From Litomosoides sigmodontis (taxonomy: Eukaryota > Nematoda > Chromadorea > Rhabditida > Onchocercidae): a stretch of 64,000 bases of DNA. The translations under genes and the position numbers were made by a program. Below are positions 1-12,000 of this stretch, piece by piece; the stretch's first letter is position 1; every line of letters begins with the position of its first letter. The notes beneath the pieces were generated by a model. It ran no database searches. It worked only from the letters and a program-made list of their open reading frames with translations, and was not told the origin of the DNA. Where the stretch lies: the NCBI GenBank assembly GCA_963070105.1, contig OY718804.1, positions 4,363,317 through 4,427,316 on the forward strand, given 5' to 3'.

Positions 1-600
1 TAGAGTACCCCACACGAACCAACCACCACACGGATAATTATCCGGAACGAGTGTGTGCCGGATAATTAACTACAAGTAGCAAATGCTAAGTTAAGATTTG
101 ATTATCAACAAATTGGTAAACTGCTACAGAATGATAAGAAATGATAATGACCAACTGATGAATTGAATAGTATAGGACAAAGAGATAGGTAGAAAATTTC
201 AGATGAATGATTTGATATGATAATTTAAATAAATTAATATTAAACCTTTAATAGTAGTAGTAGTAGTAGTATAGTAAGCAATTTAGGCTTACAAAATATC
301 AGGATGGAAGGTGAGCTGAAGAAAGTGGCAATGAATGGAAGAGATTGAACGACAACTAACGGAGGTGATATTTGCTGTGTAGGAGCAGCTGCAGAGCAGC
401 TGCTCTCATTGTAAGCAAAAAGATAGATATCTTTTCGCTATCATTATCATTATCATCATCATTATCATCATCACCGTCACCGTCATCATCATCGCTATCA
501 TAGCATCTGTTAAGCTTAGCACTTAGCTATGTTATGCTTCACTTCTATTTCGAAGAAAAAAAACCTTTCTCTCTTGCGTATCCTTTTTACTTCAAATCAC

Positions 601-644
<44 letters not shown>

Positions 645-1483
645 CAGACAACTGCACAGAGATATGAAAAAAGTTTAGAGCATTTTTGTTGCTTTAAAGC
701 AAATGAAGAAGGAACAATGGTGGCAGTAGTAGTAGTGGTGATCTGTTCGTGGTGATGAGAGATAGCTTTAGACAAGTTCTACAGCTCTCAGTCATAGTTT
801 ACATTTCCGAGTGCCTTGCTTAATTGAAACTGCGACGAAAAGCACACCGCTCGCCTCATTTTGTAAATATCAATTTTATCGACTGTTACAGTAACTCACC
901 GATTGCTCTTTCACATACTGCCATATTTATTTATTACTATTTATTATTATTATTATTAATTGATTAATTAATTAATTTTATTATTTATTATTATATAGTT
1001 TCTCTCCCTCCTCTTTACGTCACAAAAGTTAAGTTAAACGCAAAAAAATCAGTGATATAAGGAAAGTTAATTGATAAAGAGAAGAAATGGTCATGTGCAA
1101 TGTAATTGGATGAATTATCGAATTGTTATTAACATTACTGATAGTGATATCTTACTCATTCATAGTAACAATAACTCTTACTTTATCCACTTCATTATCA
1201 TTTCTTTTTTGTCATAAATCCTTTTTCTTTCTTTTCCACCTCGAAATTTTATGAAAATTCAAATGAAAGGTGAGATGTGGGAAGTGATACGCTATGATTT
1301 CATAGGAAAGATATTTGCTGATTTCTTTAGCAGTTCAGCAAAGTCCCGAGAACAGTCGTGAAGAGGAGTTTGAATGTGAACTTTAGACCGTGATCAGTGA
1401 TCAATCAGCTCGTATACCGTCGATCAAACAAACAATTGCCGCAATTCTAAAGTAGCTATTCACAACTACTGAAGAGGAATGAC
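1..1483. other. Left-edge non-coding stretch with simple repeats
   Basis: No exon is recognised on either strand. The stretch holds a perfect 14-bp palindrome at 31-44 (CGGATAATTATCCG), a TAG microsatellite near 252-271, ATC/CAT trinucleotide runs near 437-501 and a CA run near 602-642. The last produces artificial His-Thr and Cys-Val reading frames. It is presumably intron of the metalloproteinase gene whose exons begin at 1484 and which must continue leftward beyond the window. Confidence 0.5.
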
Positions 1484-2022
1484 CTGTATGTAACAATTTG
1501 CTTAGTCCATTTTGGACCCATAAGAGCAAATCGTTTTCCTCTTCTTGCGCTTGCGGTTCGAAGCGCTCCGTGAATTGGACGATCATTCAGGCCACATCTG
1601 AAATTCATTTCGTGGATTTTTTTTCCTTCTTTTCTCGGAGGAATTTTTGTGTGTGAAATATTTCAGACAACATACCTCTTCCGGGACATTAGTTCTCGAG
1701 TGGCAACGTCTAATTTCCCTGTGATCGGTATATTTCCGTAGAGCTGCAGTTCTCGGATCGCTTCCTCTATCATTGTTGCACTGAGCATTGTCGCTACATC
1801 TGCAGATGGCTTAGGCAAATATCCAAATTCTTGCAGATACTGAACCTGAAATGCTCACTTAATGTGCTCCCATGAAAACAGGCTAACTTGTCGAGAAGAC
1901 GAACGTTTCCTATTACTTTCGAAAAAATTACGAAAAAAGAGAAACAAATTTGATAAAATAAAGTTACGGAAATGTACTTACTTCTTGCTTGTCATAACTT
2001 GAAGATATGGGGAATAATGTTG
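1484..2022 (-). CDS. Matrix metalloproteinase, pro-region exons (partial)
   Basis: Three minus-strand exons keep phase: 1982-2022, 1676-1845 and 1484-1597. Together they read as the propeptide of a matrix metalloproteinase (zinc endopeptidase of extracellular matrix). A peptidoglycan-binding-like helix bundle (VQYLQEFGYLPKP, then ELQLYGNIPITGKLDVATRE) leads to the cysteine switch SRKRCGLND, whose Cys caps the zinc in the zymogen (family consensus PRCG[VN]PD). After an RRGKR stretch that could be a furin-type site comes FALMGPKWTKQIVTY, the usual entry to the catalytic domain. The catalytic HExxHxxGxxH exons are not in 1-1483 and should lie left of the window. The signal-peptide exon must lie upstream (above 2022) and was not found. 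The donor at 1482-1483 (GTCATT) is weak. None of these exons stands out as a long reading frame; identification rests on spliced translation. Confidence 0.82.
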
Positions 2023-4635
2023 CTGAATATAATAGATATATAATAAGTAAAGTCATCCTCAAATATCGGAATTCTTCTGCCTTCCTTGTAGCATTTTTTT
2101 TTTCTCTTTGCTCTCTCTCTCCCTCTCTTCTTCCCTCAAATTTTCTCTACAAATAGACGTTAGCATGCTTTAATTTCTTTCTTAATAAGCAATAAATAGA
2201 GCGGAGAAAAAGCATTACATATATATGTAATATAAGAGTAATAATAATGACGAGTAAAGTAGGCGCACTGGGCGGCGGAATATGTTAGGATCAATTGATA
2301 GTGAAAGGAAAAGGGGTACTAATGCTTCTTACATCACTGTTGCAAAAGGAAGAATAGCTGTGTACTTTAGAAATATAATAAATCACTGTCTCTACTACCT
2401 GCAGAATTCACCAGCACCTATCTCATCACCTCAACTTATCCAGCACGACAGTTGCTACTACTACTACTACATCGTCGTTCCTCAGATAAGAATCCAATGA
2501 TTTGTAGTTTCAAATGCCTACGCACATATTGTTCAAACATTTGAAAATTTGATTGACGAGAGCAATAAATTAATGGAAGAAATGTCATTTGTACAGCAAT
2601 TAAAGGTTAAAATTTTTAAATAGTACTGCGCAGAAATCGTTACGGCATTATCGATTAGTCTAATTAAAATAGTATAAGTGATCTATCTGAGACCACCTTG
2701 TTGCAATTGTAAATTTCTAAAAAAAAAGAAGTAAGGGAGGAAAAGAAGAAGGTAGTGCCATTTATCATTTTCATCACTTTATTAATTATCAATTCATTGA
2801 TGAAAGAAACAGCTGTTTGCAAAAGAGCTAAGTGTTACTGTGAAAAAAGGATTGCTTTATCTACCTATGACCAGCAATGTACGGACGAAGAATGAAAATA
2901 TCGGTGAACGGTATAACTCTGTTTTCCTTAATCATTTATTCTTCAATGATATAAAAGCAATGATGGAAGAATGTTTGTGGAAGAAAAAATTTTTATATAA
3001 TTTAATTAATGCAAAAATAAACGTCAAATATCTGAGTTGATGAAAGACAAATTTCTTTCGCCCTCTCTCTCGCGCGCGCGCAAAACTATCAATCGTTTAA
3101 TAAGAAAATTTAATTAAATTAAGTATTACGTAAAATTTACAGTATTCGATAATTGAATTGCTTGTTTAGAGGAGAGATGAATATACCGATCGCATTTCAA
3201 GTAATTTGAATTATGACGCAAATTACGGTTAATGATCGAAGATGGTTTTTTGATAATTGAGTGCAGAATTCTCAGTGGAAAATTATTCGAGTTCGTATCA
3301 ACCGAGTAAAGTTTAGGCATGAAAAGATGACGCAATGAGTGAAATAGTACTTTAAATTCGTTCAACACTTACTCTAACTACCATTGAGTAATGGGTGAAC
3401 GAACGGCTTAAAGAGTTGTCTGATCGAAGAGGAGAGTTGAATGTGCTGATCGGTAATGATAGGATGGCCAGTAATGTATGGGCGAAAAAATTTGAAGCTA
3501 AATTAATCTATCGATAAAGTGGATGATTGGGGGAGGAGGAGGAATGAGAGGAGAAAGAGTTCGATAAAGGAAGGAAGGCCTGTGACGGAGCAATTTGCGC
3601 ATGCCTCGCATTATGCGTATCGCATCAGAGTGAACGACAAAAAAAGACTTCGATGAATGCCCAGAAGGTCAGTCATGTCGTCGATGAAATGGCTTTTTTT
3701 TCCACTCTCATTGCTGTTGCTAAGGAGAAGGAAAAAAAACTTTTTGAAGTGCCGCCACATTTAGGACGATGAAATGCCATATGTTCGAAATGTTTAGGTT
3801 ACTATTTTATTGGTCCTAATAGGATTGATTGTCTTTAATTCCACACAATCTGATTTACTACTAAACGAATCACATTAGCACTAATATTGTAAATTTTAAT
3901 TTTCTTCTGTTCTATTTTTGATTTCTTTTTGAAATTCTTGGAAAATTATTTAAGTGTAACTTTTTTTAAATTTTTGCTTTATTCCAAGCATCGTATTGTT
4001 GCAAACGTAATTGCTCCTTTGTGCAATCGTTTTTTCGTCATTTTCGCAACGATAAAAGAAATTAATTAACGTTACGTCATTTCCTTTTTGCCTCGTGTGA
4101 TATTGCTAAAATTATTGCAACTTAATTCTTGAATCTTATTTCGCTGAATGCATTATGAAGTTAACTTAGCATGAAGTTAGTTAAACGACTTGGATCAATT
4201 ACGGTAGAACGGAACCGTAAGTAGCACAGATAAGCAACGTTCAGTTGACGTTTGCGCTGATACACGTTTCGTTGAGAACACTGCACGGAGTGTTGTTGGC
4301 GCATTTGTGCCTGCGCTATGCGCTATGATGAATAGCTATAATGCATCATCAATGCACATCAGTGATCACTGAAGTTACCCATAAATTTTGCATTTTATAT
4401 TAGCTGCGTGTATCAGTGCTACTTAATAGAGCACAATTGTCGCTCGACATGCCATCCCTCCCTCAGTTGCAAATGTGTAAAATTCCTTGATGTGTGACAG
4501 AGCAACAGCTATCGTCCCAACAGTTTATCCAAATATTGTGATATGAAATGTGAGTCACCAGCCATCACCAAAAACAAATCAAACAGCTCTCAAATCATTT
4601 TGTGTAATGGAAGGCTGTAGAAAGTAAGATGTTAA
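2023..4635. other. Intergenic / unresolved upstream part of the MMP gene
   Basis: No supported exon. The signal-peptide exon of the metalloproteinase should be here but I could not pick it. Contents are AT-rich DNA, pyrimidine runs (about 2105-2140) and a short GC alternation near 3070-3080. Open frames such as 3126-3368 (-) lack similarity and splice support. Confidence 0.45.
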
Positions 4636-6017
4636 TTAAATTGGAGTAGCTTGAGGCTCAATAAGGATTTCGTTGACAGCAACCGAAGGCGGTTGATTTA
4701 CCGCGTATAGTACTGCTCGAGCCACATCTGATGGACTAAGGATTGGATGACCTGCCTTAGCTACGTCATATTTGGCACACGCCTGAAAAGAGAAAAAGAT
4801 GATCAACATAGACGAGTGAAGAGCAGTATGAATCGGAATACAATCCGTGAAATAGTTTACTTCTTTATCAGTGGAATAACTTGCTAATTCCGTTTCAACA
4901 TCACCCGGTTGCACATTCGTCACTCTTATGCCATGTTCAACCATCTCCAAACGCAATGCTTGTGACATTCCTTCGATGAAAAACTTAGTCCCGGAATAGA
5001 CAGCCAATCCGGCAAACCCCTAAAACGTTAAATCCAGAAAACTGATCACTTATTTATCCTTAACTGCTACAATGTATACTGTCAGTACAATTCCTATCCC
5101 AAATTCGAATGTTTGCAATCCAACGCTTCCTGTTGGAAATAAGTTCTATAATCGGAAAACGTTTTATACCTTTCGTTTTCATGCATTATCATTTGAAAGA
5201 AACACGCAAGCTAATTCCACCAAAGTACTTACACGTTTGCCAGCATCAGATGTTATATTTACAATATGACCTGATCCAGCTTTGATCATATACGGTATTA
5301 CTGCTCCAATACAATTCATTGTACCGCGGCAGTTCACATCAATTTGAAGATTCCATTCCTAAACTTTAATTAACTACTCCATCACCTCTCTCTCTCTTCA
5401 AACTCTCTCACTACTTAAGGGAATTCTAAAACTGAAACTGATGTGTTGTAGCTGAATTTGAACATACTTTTGTTGGTCCATTCTTCATCATCTCATAATA
5501 CATACAACCGGCATTGTTCACCAACACGTCAATTGTTCCGTACGTTTCCACAGCTCGGCTCACCAGGAATTGCACATCGCTCATTTGCGTGATATCACAC
5601 TCGACAGGAAGTAAATTACTTGATATGTATCCTTCAGCTTCCAGTCTAATTTCAGCAAAAATCAATAAACCATATTCCTACACACACATACCGATCTTAT
5701 CTTTTGTCCGCCCTCACTTCTTGCTACGATGCGGAACGAGCTAAAAATATACTTGCTGACTAATTCCATTAATTTTGCTCGTCGTCTTGCGCAAAATACC
5801 ACTTTCATGTATCCATTTAGGGCAAGTTCTCGAACTATTGCCTCACCAATACCTGTGCTCGCACCTGTCACTAGGCAAACTTTTCCAACCGTTGCATTTC
5901 CTGCAATCGAATTAACAAGTATATCAGAATCGGAAAGCTAAGACTACGTCAATCAGTCCTATCGCATTAACAACCTTTTTTCCTGCAAGCAAAGATAATT
6001 AATTAGTTACTGCTCAT
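4636..6017 (-). CDS. Short-chain dehydrogenase/reductase, YdfG-like
   Basis: Six exons with consistent phase: 6011-6017 (a 7-nt first exon, Met-Ser plus one base), 5753-5900, 5468-5645, 5233-5358, 4861-5019 and 4636-4782. The product of about 250 residues is a classical NAD(P)-dependent SDR: glycine motif TGASTGIGE near the N-terminus, NNAG, a catalytic Ser region NITSDAG, and YSGTK (YxxxK). The C-terminal pattern DVARAVLYAVNQPPSVAVNE is typical of the YdfG branch, which also supplies the second reductase domain of fused ATRR enzymes. No signal peptide or membrane segment is visible, so it is probably cytosolic. The A-T-R enzyme ends just 20 bp upstream in the same orientation, suggesting that this SDR reduces the aldehyde that enzyme releases (inference). 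The family is secure. The first exon is less so: it rests on one ATG with donor AGCA|GTAACT. Confidence 0.88.
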
Positions 6018-6037
6018 AGAGAAATGAATTTAAAACT

Positions 6038-9000
6038 TTAGATGAAAGGATTGTGAGAGGTTTGGGAAGGTGTTGATGAAACATGCACAAATAACTGATC
6101 ATTGAGGCCGATTTTTTGTGAATTGAAATTAAAAAACTTATCGAATGGAGTAGGTGCTGGTATTCCTATTAAGTTCCTCTGTGCCATAAGTCGAAGCCAA
6201 TGAGTGAACAAACTTTTCGTCACAACCGGATACGTGCTACCCATGTTTTTCAACGTTTTTTCCGTATTTCTCCGCTTGTACGTTGATTGCGTGGTGAAGA
6301 AGGTGTCATCTCTGCAACAACCACAATGCTCGATTTATCTTGGCGAAGCCCTGTGGATTAACCACATCTACGATAAAAATTTCTCTGCAACACTGACCTT
6401 CTCCTTCCTCCTATGGTCAGTTGCAACGAATTCGGAATAACTTCTTTTTGATCAGGTATTTCTCTCTTTACCCTCTTCAAGTTCTCCTTTCAAAAAGATA
6501 GGACTCAGTCTAAGGGCTACGTCTAGCAAACATAGATGTCCAGAAGGAAGAATGATTAATTATATTAGAAGGATAGATTTCAGCAAAACTCTTACTTGAC
6601 CATTACTTGAAGTAACTTATGCATTTGTTGATATTCCGCTCCTTCACTTGTACTTATCCTGAAGTTTTTTACATGCTTGAGCTGTGTTAGAGCATACATT
6701 AGCTCAAGCTTTCTCTTTTCTTACTACACCCTAACATGCCATCTGCTGCTAACATCATTAATCAGCGATAATGAAGCATCAATTTATGCCAACTAATTGA
6801 CAGTCCACAATGCAGTGACGCTAGCTTACAGGTCGATCCATTGCTGCAGTGGTACCAATCGCATTGGAATGCCAAAATCGTTTATCCAAATGGCTATTTG
6901 TCGCCAATTTGGTCCTTTACTATTTGTTAAGTGAAATATTTTTCCCATGCTAGCACGAAAACTTTTTGTTAAAATTTGTGTAATAAATGAAGCAGTGAAG
7001 TCAACAGGCGTAAATTCTACCTGTAAAAGGAGGAGAAATTTCAAAATTTCATTAGCACAAAAATTCATTAATTGCAATGCTTGTTTAATTTTGTAAAGTA
7101 TTAGTTAACATGAAAATTATCAACGTTGACTTACGCTATTGCACATTATTAATCACGTCAAACAAGTCAATCAAATTTTCTTTTTTCTTAAACACCACAA
7201 TTGGCCAATTATTCTTCCCAAATATTAATTACTAAGCCAAGTTTTGCGACTTTTGCACATTTCATTGAGAGAATTCAACTGAAAACTGTACCACCCAATC
7301 CACGTCTGGCGTCATTTTAGATTGGATAGAACAAAAGATTAGCAAATAGATGAAATCTTGCTTGTTCCACACACCAGTGCTCATCGAAGCTGCTTGATTC
7401 CCTGCAAATATTCCTCGCACCAATCACTTGACAAGCTTCAACCACGTCCCTTACAAACAACACCCTCTCTAACAGAGAGAGAGAGAGAGAGAGAGAGGGA
7501 GAGCGATGAAGATACTTGTAAATAATTCACAATCTATTGAATAATAACATACCAAGTCGGAAGATTACTGTCGGAAGTCCTCGCACCTGTGAATTAAGTA
7601 CCAATTTCTCAGCGACCCATTTCGTTTGTGCGTAGCCATTCATCAACTTCCCTTGTACATCATCGTTTTCAGTATCTTCCACAACATCTTTTAAATTTGA
7701 TGGTATCACTGCGCCTGTGCTGCAAAAATGTGAGCAACGAATTGCGTCATTTTAAATTCATTTAAATGATAAGCCGTCAATGAAATGTATCAAATTATTC
7801 AATTTAAAAATAAACAGTTTGGGATTTTTCTCTTTTTTCTGTTAGAATTGCAATAATTTGCTTAGTAAAAATTACAGAGCAATGTCACAAAATATCAATT
7901 TCGCTAAGTCAATTCACAAACAACGATCATTCAGAGGAGATGGATTTGTTGAAGCACAACTCTCACCTCAGGTAATAAAGTGGTTTCACCTTATTTTGCT
8001 GGCAGAAGTCCAGAATGTTCCGTGTACCCAAAACGTTAGCGCCATGCAAAGCCTGCATGATGAACTTATTGGCATCTGATAGAATCAATGATTTTGACGT
8101 AGGAGGAAAAAAAACAGGTGTGCATAGCTCCTGCCTTTACAGTTAAATTATTTTATTTTAATTACTATTAAAAGATCACCTCATGAATTAGTTACCTGAT
8201 ACGGGAAGATCAAATTCACGTAGGCAGCAGCATGAATTACCGTGTCTACTTCATAGGTCAGAAATAGATACTCCTCCTCACTTAGGCCTAAGCGTAGCAA
8301 TGCCACATCACCAGAAATTATTTTAACTCGACTTTTGATTAAATCGCTTAATGTGTTTGTCATCATACCTGAAAGGATTATCTGGCTATCTTCTAGATGC
8401 ATTAGCTTCTGCTAACTACTTAAAACGAAACTTGAAAGTTCTGCTAACTACTTACTTGAAACGAAATAAATTATCTTCGATTTTTTTCTAAAAACAATTA
8501 CTAGCCACAATAAATTTTGAAATAAAATCGAAATGAACTTTTCTACCTATCTTTTCAATGCTATCGATAAGCCTGGAATATGTGGTAACACCTGCGCTTT
8601 CTCGAATCAAACAAATAATTCGCATCTGAAGTGAGTGAATTCACAATTGTCAACTCGAACTGAATCAGAATCCGACATCCGATACTCAAAGAGTAGCAAC
8701 AAAAGCAACACTACAATGATTTATACAGTCCGTTCGAGGAATCACATCTACAGCTATTTAGTAGATCAGTTGGTAGCTACAAAAATGAATGATAACCTCA
8801 GTTGTAAGCAAAAGTTTAACAATTATGTGGGAACCGATAAAGCCCGTAACACCAGTTAGCAGTACGATATCACGTGAGAAGCTACGATCTAAATCGGCGG
8901 AACACCAAAAAGCTCGCAGATGCAAATCCATTCTGTAACAAACTTCAAATTCGAACACGTAATCTATGTCTGAAGCTTATGATCAAAATAAAATACCTTT

Positions 9001-12000
9001 TGATCAGTCTTTCTATTAATTTAAATTCAATTCATTTTCTCCAATTTAAAAGGAATATCATGTTCGAACGTTCGACAAATAATTTTATGTGAAATTTCTT
9101 TCTTTGCTCCTCTTAGCTTTATCAAACGAAACGATCAGTGATTTTCTTACTTGCACTTACTTTTCTCTTCATTCCTCCACTCTCTCACTCACTGTTTATA
9201 TCCCTTAATGCTTATCAAATGCTAAGTTTACTTAGCTTTCCATCGCTTATGCTATGCTCCCCCACCTTTTTAGGTTAATCTGAATTGAAGGGATTTCAAC
9301 ATACACGTTATCTTTGAAGTCGTGAATGTTAACTTGTTGTGCTAGATCAACGTGCTCAAAATTATCACTATCGTCCTTATGATCGATGCGTCGAGCTAAC
9401 GATGATACGGTTGGTGTTGCAAATAATTCACGCATACTTAATTGCACCCCAAACTCCTCCTCAATTTTGTGCAACAAGCGAGCTGCCGCTAAGGAATGGC
9501 TGAAAGGTTCAATTTTGTTCTGAAAGTTGTTGCTATGATAATTATGGGCACTGATTGATAGAGGAAGACGAAGACAGGTGGTATCTATCTGAGAGTTCCT
9601 GCATTTTCTGAATACTAAAAATTCAAACTTAGAACAACCGGAAGAGCAAGAAAACGGATGCCGTGTTACATGCATACATATTATCATGCAGGGATATGGG
9701 AAAAAAGTTCCTTCATACAGTAAATACATTTAAAAAAGATTAGCGAGTAAGAACGTGTTTTCCGAATATTTTCAGTCGGTGGACTATATTCTTACAAAAT
9801 TCAAGATAGTAATTTTGAACTTACCCTCCGAGGTCAAAGAAGCTTTCTTGAATATCGATAACCGTACGTGATAACACTTCAGCCCACACTTTAGCCAGTC
9901 GCTCTTCCGTTAAGGTCTTTGGAAGCGCACTTGCTTCTACAGCGTCTTTCTGTAGGTCAACAGGTGGCAGTGCTTTTTTGTCAACCTTTGATGACGCCGG
10001 TACCACTGGTAAACTACAAAATATCTTTTTCATATATCTCGAAGTGTAATTACACACGTGTATTATATCAATATGTCAATTTTTACTTACTTTTCACGTA
10101 ACACGTATACTTCTCTTCATGTTCTGTTTAACAGTGCACACTCAATAATATCATTATACTCTAATTTAATAAATCTAATATGTGGTGTACCTGGGTAGGT
10201 AGACGAAATAACTTGGTACCATATAAAATGGTAATTGCTTTTTCAAATCAGCTCTCATTTGTTTCCTCGTGATGTTCTCCTTCAGGACGACGTATGCAGC
10301 GAGTTGTTTATCTTCACCTTCTGCGCCGACACTTATTACAACACACGTCTTAACGTACGGCAATTCCAAAATTACTGCTTCCACAGCCTAAACATTTTAT
10401 GCTTGCCTTTTTTTCTGAAATGAAATTGAATCATTTCAGTGCAAAATAATTAAAAGTGAAAATAGAAGGAAATCGCATTTAACGAATTCCTTTTGAACGA
10501 ATGATAATGGAACGAATCAAAAGTGAATAAAACAAACGAGAATTTCGATGCTGTAACCGCGAATTTTCACCATCGTATCACAACGTCCACAAATTTCCAG
10601 GACTGAATTAGGCAGTAAATATCCCCAGTCACCGGTCCTATACAAACGTTCACCTAACTGATCCTTCAACTCATCCGGTACGGTTATAAACCGTTGGCGA
10701 TTTAATTCCGGTCGATTGATGTATCCAATTGCCAGTGCTGGCCCACCCACAAAAATCTGGAAGAGGTAAAGAAAATCGTGTCAGAAACACTTCCAAAATA
10801 ATTTCAGCTATACATGCCCTTAATTTTGGGCATTTTACAAAAAATGAGAAGTGAAATGCTGCCTCTGAAAAATAAGAACAGGTCACTTTTCTCCGACAAT
10901 CCAGCACTAATATCATCGGGTGGTTTTTATTATTTGAGGAATTGCGGAAGAATAGTGTCTCACCTCTCCGGGAACTCCCATTGGCACCTCTTTCAATCCC
11001 TCGGAAACATCAATGACAACAACTCTAACTCCAGGAATTACTTTACCAACAGGAGCATACTTTCTCGATGGTTGTGTGTAAAAAACTTCCGTGAGATTGG
11101 AGTAGGACACGTCGTGACACTCAGAGATACTGTACAAATTCAAGATCTGAACAATTGCCATTTATCGTATTAGCTTATGCGTCAAGCAAAAAGTCATTTC
11201 AATTTCTCAAAAGAGTTTGTCAGTAACTTGTTTTTGTAGAGGAAAAGGTGTAAGGTCTTCCACTTGTTACTCCTTCCCCTTTCCTGAGAAAAATAAATTT
11301 ATCGTTTTCCGAAAAAAAAAAAGAAAAAACTTCAAAGGAGAAAGTTTACTTCCACTTTCGGTAATGCATCGAGGATTCGTTTCAGCAAAGAATATGTTAC
11401 AACTTCACCGCATAAAAGTATTGTTCTGAAAAATAGAAATTTTTAGCTTCCGGAATTGGATTGTGCGGAATAGTGAATTTGCGGATAATTAGATTAGCGT
11501 GCAGAAGAGTATTACAGCAGATGAAAATGAGAATGTTTAGAAATGTCAGTTTTTTTCTTTGATAAAAAAAATGCAGTTTAAATCGTGCGATGATATGATC
11601 ATATCACAGATGATGGATAGCAATAATACCGGAAAGTACGGAATGTTGAACGGATTGCTTCTTCCGAATGGGTATCGAGGACAGCTTCTAGCAACGACGG
11701 TGTAAACATCATTCGTGTGATTTTATTGCTACTCAGAAAACGGCATAATTGCGGTAAATCATAAATGACACTGTCCGGTATCACGTACATTTCAACTCCT
11801 GAATTTCGTACCGTACACTCCCCAAAAATGCAATCGTTTGTGGGACCAATTCGTTTTAGACGTAGAAGATTGAAAACTCTAGTTAGATTCAATAAATGCT
11901 TTAATGAATCAATTTGAAATTTATATTTTTATTATTAGTTCACTTGCTGTTTTAAAATTTCATTGAGATAAACCTTGAAGAATCGGTCTGAATAATTCCC

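Noticed and set aside
534..775. Opposing frames with His-Thr and Cys-Val repeats
   Set aside because: Artefact of the CA dinucleotide run; no splice or similarity support.
1401..1586. 61-codon minus-strand frame
   Set aside because: Out-of-frame shadow of the metalloproteinase cysteine-switch exon 1484-1597.
7967..8075. Longer version of an A-T-R exon beginning at 8075
   Set aside because: Phase does not fit the upstream exon. Starting at the later CAG (8052) restores phase and the conserved ALHGANVLGT segment.
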